DNA from: Hormiphora californensis
Taxonomy: Eukaryota; Ctenophora; Tentaculata; Cydippida; Pleurobrachiidae
Direction: 5' to 3'
Assembly (NCBI GenBank): GCA_020137815.1
Contig: CM035361.1
Span: 1,833,524 to 1,856,023, forward strand
DNA length: 22,500 bases
A program made the translations under genes and the position numbers. The stretch's first letter is position 1. Each line of letters begins with the position of its first letter. This document shows positions 1 to 9,535 of this stretch, piece by piece. The notes below the pieces were generated by a model. The model did not search any database. It saw nothing but the letters and a program-made list of their open reading frames with translations, and was not told the DNA's origin.

Positions 1-432
1 CTGAACTGTAAACTCAGCAGCAAACGACACGAAGAAAATTTTGGGATATGGTTAAAACAGCTTGTTTACGATTTAAAAACACTGGTGTAATTAACAAAAC
101 GGGGTTTAAATTATTGGAACAAAATTCAAACTTCATTATATTACAAACACAAGAAAACTCACACTTTTAAAAATTTCCATTCAACCCCCTCCACCATCAA
201 ACTTTCACAATATGCATTCAATATTTGACTTGCTCAGATCATACTCGTAATCGTATGAAGATTGAAAGATTGAACAATTTCGCTCCAAGACAGTCCATTA
301 TAAAGTTCTTTTTCCTTCATACTATGATTATTGAACATTACTATGTACATTCAATTTCACTTCGATCCAGTTCAATTTCATGAGAAAGTTCTGAGTGTCA
401 TCTATAATTTCATCTCATCATCTCTCTAACCA
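1..432. other. Sequence downstream of CK1, no gene seen
   Basis: This is AT-rich sequence beyond the tentative CK1 stop. No exon, RNA gene or repeat was recognised. There is no AATAAA or ATTAAA on the minus strand, so the transcript end is not located. Confidence 0.5.
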
Positions 433-470
433 TTAGCATTGGCCCCGTAGATTCATCTCTCTGAATTGCG
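433..470 (-). CDS. CK1 exon 8 (tentative): C-terminal tail and stop
   Basis: A phase-1-compatible acceptor (CAACTCAG at 471) opens 12 codons, [12 protein letters not shown] plus TAA. It makes the whole transcript divisible by three. The polypyrimidine tract is weak, another AG eight bases further would give a stop after two codons, and I do not recognise the tail. The last exon could lie elsewhere or beyond the window. Confidence 0.35.
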
Positions 471-3400
471 CTGAGTTGCGTTTACTTTCCCTCACAATAT
501 GACGCATGTCGATGTAGACGCTGTAGGAGAGGGATTCATGTCCATATAAGGGATGAATGTTTAACTTTTATGCCCAAATTAGGTCTGATACTAATGTGCT
601 GCTTAGTCCGATATGCCCAAACATGGAGAGGCTGAAAGGCGACTAATGATATGCTGATTATCATAGAATTAACGAAATGAAATAGGCTTCTACGGTATAA
701 TGCTCGAGTCAGTGTGTATGTGTGTCTGTTTGTTTGAAAAGTGTAAAAGGGGACAGTGAAATGAACTGAAATATTTTATGAACCAGCCCTAACCCCACCG
801 ATTCTCTCTTTACCTGTAATTACTATTATCCCTGGCAGATAGGTAGTAATTAACAACAGCGATAATTGCCATGGTCGTTTTACACAAAACGAAGCAGTGG
901 AGTGGGAGAGAGAGATGGAGAGAGAGAGAATAAGAGAAGGATTTGACACGAACAGGTGTGATCGACAATTTGAAGACGTGCCCATTGCCCAAAACGTGAC
1001 TAATTATCTTTGAAGGCATTCAAGAATGGAAGATGTATTTGTTTTTAATTGACGTAGCTGGTTATGGCCGTGAGGTCTACTTTCTTTCTTCTTCTCCGCA
1101 CATTATAATATTGATGCATGAGCATATCCATTGACTCATCCGGATGTGTGATGATATGTCAAGCAAGGGATAATTCATAATTCATAATAGATCTGTACTG
1201 AGGAGAGAGTTCTGTAGAAAAACAGATGTAATGATAGTGAGTGAAGGAGAGTGGGAGAGAGATATAGGGAGAAAGAGAGTGAGAGAGAGAGAGAGAGAGA
1301 GATAGAGAGAAAACGGGAGAGTGAGTGAAAGTAAGGTAGATGCAGAACGAACATTCACCTGTTCACGACTTGTGAATACACGATTACACTAGAACACACA
1401 TGTGACAAAACTATGTCAACTAGGTATCTGTAAACACCGTCCAAACCCATTACAGGTAACAATGCAATCATGATTGATTTCCCACTATCTAATTATTCAA
1501 CTCCCCCACTCCCTATCCCCGTATAACACCCCATTAGCCAGCCCGTAGCCCTGCTTTCTCTGCCAGTTTTTATGACACTCACCTACTGTAAATGATTTCA
1601 GATCAGCTTGCTTGTCGAACCCCGAGGAAATGTGACCCGTAGCCCTGTTACCCGATGTTACCGAACTTTTCACCGATTGTTCCTTCTGTTTTTTGAGCAT
1701 CGTCCAATCGAACACGTTGTCATATTGGTAATCGAATCGAGTAAACACCTGGAAATGTGAGCTGGAGTAAAAATCGGATCGAATTGAACCTATAATAGGA
1801 ATAGAGCCAAGGATGCTAGGAATACCGTAGGACCGTTTATTTTCATTCAAATCGTCATTTTCCTGAAAAAATCACCGAGGGACAATATTCATGGGACACC
1901 CTAATACAATGTATAGAAATTTATGGTCGGATATAAATGTAATCAGGCTAGGAGGCATGGATTCATAGTTAGTTTAAGGGTTCAAGTTTCTCCGTCTCAC
2001 AGAAAGATCCAGCTCCCTGGCCCTGGCTCAAAAATTCGATTTCATAGTTTTCTCGGTAGACCCCCTCGAACTGCGATCCCTCTTATTTTTCTCCGAAATG
2101 TTTGCATATATTACCAGCCTATGACCAGAGTCTGCCCCCGAAACTATCGCTCAATATAATATGGTAAATATATCACATCAGCAATATAAATCTACTTCCA
2201 AGAAACAAGGAACAAGCCGAATAAGACACGTACAATATATCAAAAACCACGTACCTTTTTGAATAACTGTCGAAGGTAACTGTAATCAGGACTTTCTTCA
2301 AACTTTAAACTCCTACAATAGGTCGTGTAAACCCTAAACTCCTCAGGGTATCCATCGCACAGGGCCTCGGGTGTTGTCGAAACCTTCCTCTCACAAATCC
2401 TTTCGTATTTTTGTTTTTTGTTTGCTGCACGAAGTCCTTGCCAGGGCAATTGGGAAAGGTTGAAGTACATTAAAACGTATCCTAAAGATTCCAAATCGTC
2501 TCTCCTGCTCTGTTCAATGCCCTTGTGAGCGTTTATGGAGGCGTATCGGGCGGTTCCTGTCAGGTTTTTACCATCTTTATAGGCTATGTGTTGTCGGACC
2601 TGTAAAAGTGTAGTAACGATATTTGTTTGTTTGTTTGCTTAGAATGTTCTTTGCATGAAACATGCTTTACTGATCCTCTCATGCACATACTAAGTAATCA
2701 ATTGCGATTAGATAAGATTCTGACTACCGAAATAAAAACCTACCGCGTTTCGATACTTTTTCGCCAGGCCAAAGTCAATGATATAGCATTTGTGATTGAG
2801 GTGATTCACCCCCATCAGAAAGTTATCTGGTTTGATATCACGGTGGATAAAATTCCGAGAATGAAAAAACTCGATCCGTGTCAGCATCTGGTCAGCCAGC
2901 ATGAGAACTGTCTTGATTGAAAACCTGATTAATTGGGAGATTTGTTTTGTGAGTCGGGTTATAAAAACATCGAAATATATGGAATAGAAATGACGTAAAA
3001 TAATATTCAGGATGCTGTCATAACTTTTTTGAAAACATATATTGTTACATGTCTTGGGGTTTTAAAAAAAACCGGAAAATTTTGTGTGCGTGTCACGTCC
3101 GGTAGTCACCGAATTAGGAACAAGAGCTAGAGCGCTTGCAGAAAATATGACACCGGGGTACTCTGCATGTATGTAATTCAAAGTTGGAAATTTTCCATAT
3201 AATTTTACACACGACTGCAACAGTTTTTTACATAATATGTTACAGTCGACTGCAAAAGTGTTTTAGCTATGACTGCAAAAGTATTTTCCCTGTTATGTGC
3301 GACTGCAAAACTATTTTACCTGCAATTGGAAAAGTATATCTTACCTGCGACTACAAAAGTTGAACAGATCCTCGAGAGATGGTCCTAACAGGTCAATTAC

Positions 3401-4963
3401 CAATACATTGTACTGTCCTTCAGTTCCATAGTAATGTGCACGAGGCACACCCGGTCCATTTTGCATCACCTTATAGAGAGAAAGATCATATCTCGATAAC
3501 AAAACTTTATTTTACAGGGGATTAAAAAAGTATTGTGCAATAAAGATGTAGAGTGAAAATAGCGTGGAAGATCATGCATGACCTGTTAGAACATTTAATG
3601 ACCCCAGTCTATACCTTATAAATCTTAGATTCATAGTGGAGCTGAAGATGTCGAGCTGAGGTATTTTCAATCTTTATCGCCACCTGGAGGGGGATGTACG
3701 GCGATTAAATTTACAACTCTGACGTCCAAACATATTTGCCGTGTTCGACCCTCTCTCCGCAAAGGAGGGTTAGAAGGAGGGTTAGAACATGATAACATGA
3801 TATATGTAACGAGTTTATAGTTAAATCGCTCAATCATCTTTTCCTTGTCCATCAAAAAGGGTACGATCTTAAGGGTAGTGTTGTATACATTGTACACTAC
3901 GTTACTAAAGTATTGTATACATTGTACACAGTAAACTACGTGTTGTACGTGTTGTACATACCTCTTCACCGGAATGAATATTCTGAGCGGTATAAATCTC
4001 GCCAAACGATCCATTTCCTATTCGTTTTATCAGTCGGTACTTTCCTGAGAACGAGAGATCATGAAGAGAGAGAGAGAGAGAAGAGAGCGGAAGAGAGCGG
4101 AAGAGTAAGAGAGAAAGGGAGATTAGGATTAGGTAAGAGAGGGAGAAAGGAGCAAAAAAGTGATTGAGGAACTAAACAGGAACTGTAAACAGAACAAAAT
4201 AATTCAGTTTATAACGATTTACGAAATAAAATATATTAACCTGCTACAATAAACTTCATGGTGTTCGAAACTTCATTCATAGCATAAACATTGACAAGTA
4301 AATGTGAAGTGTAACTCTACACTCACGACAACAAACAGCTCAAACAGAAATAAGTGAAATATTTATTTTGGCACTTACGCCGTCACATAGATCAGACAGT
4401 GACAAAAATAATACAGACAATCACTTGTCTATATCACTCCTAAATTTACACCAGTGCAGCAGAGAGACAGACAGACATTTATTACAGATCTATTACAGAT
4501 AGAGAAGAATAGAAAGAGATAATGTATGTGATATTTTGATCGACTTTTTTAGCATATAATAATAATAGCAATATTTCATTGTCGGACAAAAGATAATAGA
4601 AAATGAATGCTGTATCATTAGAAAATAATAAAAGAGAATTAATAAGTGAAGCGATAACAGACGCGGGACGCCTAGAAGAATCTAAAGTGTACGACCATGC
4701 AGATATTTAAAACTAGTATCCAGCATTCCCTTTGATAGTATCCAGAGTCAAGATATACAAAAGGATGAAAATGGTCAGAAAATGTAGAAAAATCAAAAGT
4801 TATACAGATTTTACATGAACCGTTTGTCCCGTTTTAACAAATAAACAATAAAAACTGGCGGGCATCGTCAGTAAAAACAGTTCAAGATATTATTACCTGC
4901 AACAAGAAGCTTGCTCTTTGGGTCCCCGCCCGCCTCCGAACTAGTGGTCGTTCCACCGTCCAT
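433..4963 (-). CDS. CSNK1A1-like: Casein kinase 1 alpha-like Ser/Thr kinase, complete gene, 8 exons
   Basis: CK1 enzymes phosphorylate acidic or pre-phosphorylated substrates in the cytoplasm and nucleus and act, among others, in Wnt/beta-catenin signalling (family knowledge). Exons on the minus strand are 4963-4897, 4044-3962, 3683-3615, 3469-3345, 2924-2744, 2599-2255, 1748-1583 and, tentatively, 470-433. All have GT-AG borders and compatible phases and sum to 1,074 nt (357 residues). Visible motifs are the glycine loop GNGSFGEIY, the ATP-binding lysine in VAIK, the catalytic loop [16 protein letters not shown], the CK1 hallmark ASIN in place of APE, and LPWQGL. The N-terminal leader before [10 protein letters not shown] and the [13 protein letters not shown] stretch favour the alpha class over delta/epsilon. 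The activation segment (KKYRNAVRQH) is one residue shorter than usual. All key catalytic residues are present, so the enzyme should be active. The family is certain; the C-terminal exon is not. Confidence 0.95.
471..1582 (-). other. CK1 intron 7 with short GA-rich tract
   Basis: This 1.1-kb stretch contains an impure GA tract (about 1255-1320) and the 3' end of the alternative open frame past exon 7 (1582 down to 1497). Nothing else was recognised. Confidence 0.4.
1583..1748 (-). CDS. CK1 exon 7: end of kinase domain
   Basis: The exon starts [20 protein letters not shown], which matches the family's final kinase helix region (YDYxFDWTML), then gives a Ser/Thr-rich tail. The acceptor used here, TTTCCAG at 1749, restores the normal spacing after LFKK. 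The donor is TAG|GTGAGT, phase 1. If that donor is skipped, the frame runs to a stop at 1497. Confidence 0.9.
1749..1862 (-). other. Optional in-frame 38-codon extension of CK1 exon 7
   Basis: A strong acceptor (GATTTTTTCAG at 1863) lies 114 nt upstream of the acceptor that restores the standard kinase. The 38 codons between them are open, in frame, and start [16 protein letters not shown]. Use of this acceptor would insert them between LFKK and VFTRFD, where CK1 proteins have no insertion. It is either an alternative exon part or plain intron. Confidence 0.4.
2255..2599 (-). CDS. CK1 exon 6: ASIN signature and C-lobe
   Basis: These 115 codons encode [53 protein letters not shown] and the segment ending [10 protein letters not shown]. 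This is the most conserved block of the CK1 family. It is phase 0 at both ends, with acceptor TTTTACAG and donor AAG|GTACGT. Confidence 0.95.
2744..2924 (-). CDS. CK1 exon 5: HRD and DFG motifs
   Basis: The exon holds one completing base and 60 codons: [20 protein letters not shown], then [14 protein letters not shown] and [15 protein letters not shown]. The catalytic Asp and the metal-binding Asp are both present. The donor is GCG|GTAGGT, phase 0. The join to exon 6 gives YRNAVRQH, one residue shorter than the usual YR-four-residue-QH spacing. Confidence 0.95.
3201..3369. repeat. Degenerate 23-35 bp tandem array including the exon 4 donor
   Basis: Six imperfect units with core CGACTGCAAAAG on the plus strand follow one another. 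The unit next to the exon (CTTACCTGCGACTACAAAAG) contains the real exon 4 end and GT donor. The adjacent unit has TTTTACCTGCAATTGGAAAAG-like sequence with a second potential donor (GCAG|GTAAAA on the minus strand). The others are more decayed. Confidence 0.75.
3345..3469 (-). CDS. CK1 exon 4: hinge and [10 protein letters not shown]
   Basis: It encodes [19 protein letters not shown] and then [20 protein letters not shown], the hinge and start of the C-lobe, and ends in SRR. The donor GCAG|GTAAGA (phase 2) is the first unit of a degenerate tandem array that continues into the intron (3201-3369). Confidence 0.94.
3615..3683 (-). CDS. CK1 exon 3: catalytic lysine
   Basis: This 69-nt exon (23 codons, phase 0 at both ends) encodes [20 protein letters not shown] and then IYK. 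It carries the ATP-contacting Lys of VAIK and the conserved Glu of YESK (helix C). The acceptor is CCTCCAG and the donor AAG|GTATAG. Confidence 0.93.
3962..4044 (-). CDS. CK1 exon 2: glycine-rich loop
   Basis: The acceptor is CGTTCTCAG at 4045 and the donor GAG|GTATGT. The exon encodes [20 protein letters not shown] through HSGEE, which is the nucleotide-binding loop and following strand of the N-lobe. It enters in phase 1 and leaves in phase 0. Confidence 0.93.
4045..4896 (-). other. CK1 intron 1
   Basis: AT-rich intron with a short GA-rich patch (about 4060-4160) near its 3' end. No further exon or mobile element was recognised. Confidence 0.7.
4897..4963 (-). CDS. CK1 exon 1: start codon and leader
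   Basis: The ATG is at 4963 and is followed by 22 codons ending KSKLLVA; the donor is CAG|GTAATA, phase 1. The next exon completes a Gly to give [11 protein letters not shown], the expected beginning of the kinase domain. Confidence 0.85.
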
Positions 4964-5118
4964 TGTTACACCCTCCAGTTAGGGAGATCATAAAATCGCA
5001 ACAAATAGTAAATCATACATTCTACACAGGAGATATGGAGTGAAAGGGAGAATGATATAACCGAGATATATTGAACATATGTTTTCTAGTTCGTGGCAGA
5101 AAACATAATAGGGTTATG

Positions 5119-5343
5119 TAAAGTCGGATTTTTTGAAACTGTCACCCCCCTGAAATAACAAATTTGTCATATCTCCGGTTCCTGATAAGATAGAGATTTG
5201 AAATTTGGAGGTTCGGAAGAACTTAGCAAGATCTTTATAGCCTCCAAATTTCAAGTCTCTATCTTATCAGGAACCGGACTTATGGTCATTTAAAGAAATT
5301 TTAAAACTCAGGGGGGGTGACAGTTTCAAAAAATCCGACTTTA
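5119..5343. mobile_element. 225-bp foldback element, TA-flanked
   Basis: The ends are inverted copies: TAAAGTCGGATTTTTTGAAA on the left and its reverse complement on the right, continuing through ACTGTCACCCCCCTGA. An inner pair of arms (5175-5210 and 5242-5277, starting CCGGTTCCTGATAAGATAGA) surrounds a loop of about 30 nt. TA at both outer borders would suit a Tc1/mariner-type non-autonomous element. No coding capacity. Confidence 0.8.
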
Positions 5344-6282
5344 TGTGTTTTCTATCTCACATGTTTGACAGGATATGTTATTTTGAAATCAAGTGCTGGT
5401 TGCTGATTTGAGATAATGAGATATTCACATCGTGCACTCATATGCAAAGGTATGCTGCACCAGTAAAATTACGTGTATCATCTTCTCCCCTTTGTACCCT
5501 TTGCAAATCACGTCACGTCACGTGGGTGTTCAAACCAAAGACGCTCTTCCCAGTTCCCGACAAGGTGTTAGGTTTCATCGGGTAACCATCATCATCATCA
5601 TCATCATACAAATATTTAATATTCCGCTTTGTAGTCTACTGCTAGAAGAGCACTTACATATGCTAAATCACAAACAGGCGAAACTAACGACTTTCTAGTT
5701 TCTAAACTTTCTAAACCAACACTAACAACACTTCAATCTTGCGTTGTTCACGATCTTGTAGTAACTTCCTATGTAAAACCTATGGCAAGCATGGCAATTA
5801 TAGCCCAGCTATCAAAGTTCAAACACATTTCGCACGTGAGACTGATGAGCGATTCGTGAAAAATTTGAAAACTGAAAAGACCCCATCCCTGGAGATACGG
5901 TGGACGGAATCTAGTGCCATCTTATGATGCGGATTTTTTCTAAACCTTTCATGGGACATGGATCGCCGATTGCCATTGAATAGCAGAGTCAAAAGAGTCA
6001 AAACTCAAAATTGAAAAATCGAGATCGGAAAAATCAACTTTTGAATTTTGGAGATGTGAAATTTTTATTTTTCGAAATTCAAATTATGAATGGGTCGCGC
6101 GCAGCAATCACGCGCAAATAAAAAACGCGCATCCTTTATCTGAAACTCACCACTTGAAAAAAGAAACGGCGCTGCACCTCCACGAAGGTGGGTAGTGGGT
6201 ACGTTGAAGGAACCTCATCATAATGGACATTGTATCAACAACGTTACTTAGCCAAATCCTTCCATACCATTATCAAATGATT

Positions 6283-6348
6283 CTGTCTGGCGGCGCCAGA
6301 CCCCAATTTGAGCGACAGTGCGCTCAGATGGGTCGCGGCGCCAGACAG
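6283..6348. mobile_element. 66-bp inverted-repeat micro-element with 8-bp duplication
   Basis: The ends CTGTCTGGCG and CGCCAGACAG are perfect inverted repeats. The flanks AAATGATT at 6275-6282 and 6349-6356 are identical, which is a target-site duplication of hAT length. Diverged relatives occur near 11433-11500 and 17523-17583. Confidence 0.82.
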
Positions 6349-6648
6349 AAATGATTCAAACTCCGCAAATTTCGTTCGACAAGAAATGACGTTATGATAC
6401 ATATAAACACAAATACATTACACAAATACACGCAATAAACCCTTTACTCATTACTCAAGTTTTTCAACTTAAAATGTTCGTTAAGTAATCAAGTTTTTTT
6501 CTGAATCTGAAGTCAACTTGTGTGGTGAGTGAACAAAAATAACGGCTTGCATTGCATTAAATTGTCAACAAGAATTCACTGATACCGGAACTACAATTAT
6601 ATACATCAATGATACTATAATGTTTTCAAACCAGTCGAAATCATCCTA

Positions 6649-6654
6649 TTTATT
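6649..6654 (-). terminator. AATAAA polyadenylation signal of the proline-rich gene
   Basis: On the minus strand AATAAA shares its first base with the stop codon. The 3' untranslated region would therefore be very short, perhaps 15-30 nt. Confidence 0.6.
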
Positions 6655-7133
6655 TAGGGACAAGTCTGCCCAATAGCAGGTTGAATCTGCGTTACAACCC
6701 CTGATCTCCCATTACAATTTCCCATTAAAAACACGTCATCATCCTCCGTGACGTCACACGTGACGTCATTGGGTGACGTTACACTTGATGATGACATAAC
6801 CTCTCGAGTTTCCAACAATGTCACTTCCGCTGAACATGTCTGATCTGTATTATTAGGCAGATCAATAACCTCCAAGATCGCCACAGCAGTCCCATCATCA
6901 CTTGTCGAATCTTCATCATTATCATCAGAAGATGAAGAAGAAGATTGATCCTCGTCATCTTGAACCTCATCACTTGAGTAAGGATCATGGGTTTGGAGGG
7001 AGGAGTTTAGTTCCCCGTCACCACCAGCCCCGGAGGAGGAGGAGGGAGAACAGGTGTTGTTAGATGAGGGACGGGTACTGTGGTGGACTATCACTTCACC
7101 GTTCACTTCAGGACGGGGTCGCTGGTTACCGTT
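6654..7133 (-). CDS. Proline-rich gene exon 3: acidic Ser-rich C-terminus
   Basis: The acceptor is a run of C followed by TTAG, and the frame is open from the first base (NGNQRPRPEVNGEV). Runs such as DQSSSSSSDDNDED are typical of disordered, possibly CK2-type phosphorylated segments. The TAA at 6656-6654 overlaps an AATAAA signal, which fits a terminal exon. Confidence 0.7.
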   Translation of the reverse strand, partial: NGNQRPRPEVNGEVIVHHSTRPSSNNTCSPSSSSGAGGDGELNSSLQTHDPYSSDEVQDDEDQSSSSSSDDNDEDSTSDDGTAVAILEVIDLPNNTDQTCSAEVTLLETREVMSSSSVTSPNDVTCDVTEDDDVFLMGNCNGRSGVVTQIQPAIGQTCP

Positions 7134-9071
7134 CTAAGGGGGGGGGGGAGTTAGATATAGTGTTGATCTAGATGTTACTCTAGAAACAGTACAAACTGAT
7201 GAATTCAAGTTTCATACACTATCTAGTATCTATATTGTAGTTGTAGTAGTAATTACCCTTTGTCAGTTATGATGTCAGTCATGTTCTGTGTTGCGTTACA
7301 GTCGAGAAATGGATTCAAACCCATTACTGAGTGTCCTGCTCCTATCTTTCTTTCTCCTGGGTCGCCTTGTTTTCTTCTGACCAGCAACCTGCTGCTCCTG
7401 CTGCTGTTGAGAAAACTGCACTATCTCCAACTTCAAGTTCCGAGCGAGAGAGTCATCTCGGTTTATTATCTCAGGATGGGATGATTGGATCTCTTCTTCA
7501 TCACGGATCGTAATATCACTTTCACCACTCTCAATATTAGCATATTGAGCTCTCATTGAGCTCTCATTGTTAGCAGGTGGAGGAGGGGAAGAGGTAGGTG
7601 AGATCGGAGGGGCGAAGGAGTAGGATCCCCTTTCCAAAGATAACGAGTTGTCATGGGTATGATCAGGGGGTATGGAGGGAAGATCTTGGTGGGGATGATC
7701 AGGGGGTATGGATGGAGTATCTGGGAGAAGAGAAGGGTGATCCTGAAATAATGGTGGAGGTGGGAGAGAAGAAGAAGTGGAGTTATCATCATGTTCTGGG
7801 GATGGCGGAGCTGGTGGTAGGAAGACAGCCTCGTGTGGATGATAACTTTGCGGTGGAGCAAATATCCCGTCCTCATAGGAGACTTCATACCTTATTTCCT
7901 CGCCGACAGTTTGGAACGCTTTTATGGAAGAGTCAGATGGGATATTCTCTGTGAAGTCCGGTTTTGTTGGTGAATCAGGAACTGGTTTTAGAAGTTCAGC
8001 ATCCCCTCCAAAATGAGGTAAACTGACAGCAGTGTTTGGTCCATTAATTGGTTCAGTAATTGGTTCATTAAGAGGAGGAGGAGGAGGGGTAACTTCATCA
8101 GTTGATAACCTCTGTTGTTGTTCTCTACTTCTCCCAGCAGCTGATCTTCTCGGTGTCAGTGGAGAGTTCCTATTTATTGGTGAGTTCCTCAAAACACTGT
8201 AATACGGAGCAGGAGAAATAGCCAAGGAGGTAGGCCTGTTGTTGTCTAATCCATCCTTCTTATCTAGAACTGGACTGGGAGGTGATCTTCCCTCGGCTTC
8301 CACTTTAATAGCTTCGGAAAATATCCTCTCAATTCGGCTATCCATAACCCGTTCCTGAGGTCTTTCCTCTGATTTTAGAGGTCTTTGCTCTGGTTTTGGA
8401 GGTCTTTGAGGTTGTGTGTTAACATAATCCTGTTCCGGTTGTTCCAAGTTTCGAGTTTTAGTTGAATCAGGTTTAGGAGGTTTTATTGGGGGTGTCACGG
8501 TGTCTGGAGAAGGTTTAGAAATATCATCCACTGGATTTGGTCTTCGTGGTGGGTTCTTCAGTTTAAATCGGTCACCAAATGTAGAACTGTCTCGGCGGGT
8601 ACGTGATCTGTAGGTACCTAATCGCATTGTCCCTGTCCCTGGGGTGTGTGGGTTGTCAGTTGTTAATTTGTCAGTCGTTAGTCGTTAGATTGTCAGTTAT
8701 TAGTTTTCAGTTTCTAATTCAAAGGTGGAATTTAAAATTGGCTTTTTTGAGAGACCTTCCGAGCAAGTCAAGGCTGGACGAATAGAGTTAAACGTTTTTG
8801 AATTTCCCAAAACGTTTAACTTCATTTGTCCATAATTGCCAGTAGCATTTCACCACGGTTTTACCACTAGTGGAACTATGGTAGGTAAAATGATAGTTAA
8901 AAGTTAAATGGTTGTGAGGAACGGCAGGAAAGACCTTGAGAATTTCAGTTTACCGTATGATTCAGAAGCAAAGACTTCAGAAAGGAGTTCAGTCATTGTC
9001 AGTCCGTTATACACCTGGGCGTAATAAAACTTAGTAACAAACACTGTCATGTCTGTACCTTGATCCGTCAT
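6654..9071 (-). CDS. Proline-rich, disordered protein with Ser/Asp-rich tail; possible scaffold
   Basis: I do not recognise the family. Exon 1 (9071-8954) encodes 39 residues starting MTDQGTDMTVFVTKFYYAQV, the only part that looks folded. Exon 2 (8638 to about 7300) encodes roughly 440 residues that are basic at the start and very rich in Pro: PPIKPPKP, PQRPPKPEQRP, TPPPPPLNEP, SLPPPPLF and repeated PSIPPDH. These could bind SH3, WW or EVH1 domains. Tyrosine motifs DYVNT, YYSVL and QYANI are present. Exon 2 ends in a Gln run and a basic patch (KKTRRPRRKKDRSR). Exon 3 (7133-6654) encodes 160 residues with Ser and Asp/Glu runs and ends QPAIGQTCP. The exon 1 to 2 join is clean (phase 1). The exon 2 to 3 junction is unresolved. 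The protein would be about 640 residues and has no signal peptide. Confidence 0.72.
7134..7295 (-). other. Intron between exons 2 and 3 of the proline-rich gene
   Basis: A run of about 12 C on the minus strand sits directly before the TTAG acceptor and makes a strong polypyrimidine tract. The donor side is uncertain, so the intron may extend higher than 7295. Confidence 0.5.
7296..8638 (-). CDS. Proline-rich gene exon 2: long open frame
   Basis: The frame is open from the acceptor CCCCAG at 8639 to a TAA at 7298-7296, about 446 codons. A donor must lie before that stop if exon 3 belongs to the same protein. The phase-0 candidate (CAGCAG|GTTGCT, within the QQQQEQQ run) is weak, and the better-looking CTCA|GTAATG is out of phase. 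Ending at the TAA, as a short isoform, is possible. Confidence 0.75.
8954..9071 (-). CDS. Proline-rich gene exon 1: start codon and N-terminus
   Basis: The ATG at 9071 opens 39 codons ending TELLSEVFASESY, with donor ACG|GTAAAC in phase 1. The acceptor at 8639 enters exon 2 in exactly the matching phase, adding GTGT before MRLGTYRSRTRR. The bases before the ATG (TTCAAAATGA) are an acceptable start context. Confidence 0.7.
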
Positions 9072-9248
9072 TTTGAACACTTAGAAACGTAAATTTAAAT
9101 CTTAAAAGTAATGCTGTAATTATAAACGATAGTTAATCATTTAATTAAGATAATTATCTTACCATTAAGATATTACTCTCCGAAGGGGCTGACTTTAACG
9201 AGGCTTCTGAAACACATTGAATATATCAAAGGAAGAGACAGGCTGTCT

Positions 9249-9305
9249 CTTTTTCTTTCGGTAACTCAAGCTATCTCAGACAGCTTGAGCTGCCGAAAGA
9301 AAAAG
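9249..9305. repeat. Hairpin A
   Basis: The arms CTTTTTCTTTCGG and CCGAAAGAAAAAG continue inward through CTCAAGCT/AGCTTGAG with two mismatches. Directly before it, AGAGACAG-G-CTGTCTCT (9234-9250) is a second palindrome. Confidence 0.8.
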
Positions 9306-9338
9306 TCAATTATTGCCATAAACCTGCGGGCAAAGATA

Positions 9339-9386
9339 CCAGAAAGAGAAAGGAAGAGACAGCTTTTTCTTCCTTTCTCTTTCTGG
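9339..9386. repeat. Hairpin B, 19-bp perfect stem
   Basis: CCAGAAAGAGAAAGGAAGA pairs perfectly with its reverse complement across a loop of about 10 nt. It shares GGAAGAGACAG with the start of the hairpin A region. Confidence 0.85.
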
Positions 9387-9535
9387 AAGAGACTTTCGAA
9401 AGAAAGCGAATCTCAAGGAAAGTTAGGGAGATAGAGACTACTTTGACAGGACTAATGTTATCATATTTCGTGGAATGAATCATTCCTGTACGACTAATAT
9501 TAATTATTAGACAATTTTAACCGGTTATCTAAGTT

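Larger units (their letters stand above)
4964..6648. other. Intergenic region upstream of CK1
   Basis: It separates the CK1 start codon from the 3' end of the proline-rich gene and should hold the CK1 promoter. It contains a 225-bp foldback element (5119-5343), a short ATC triplet run near 5588-5606, CACGTCACGTCACGTG-like sequence near 5510, and a 66-bp element with an 8-bp duplication (6283-6348). No TATA box can be assigned with confidence. Confidence 0.6.

Noticed and set aside
1497-1582. Read-through end of CK1 exon 7 as the normal C-terminus
   Set aside because: A consensus GTGAGT donor lies at the border, and the downstream residues do not resemble a CK1 tail; kept only as an alternative.
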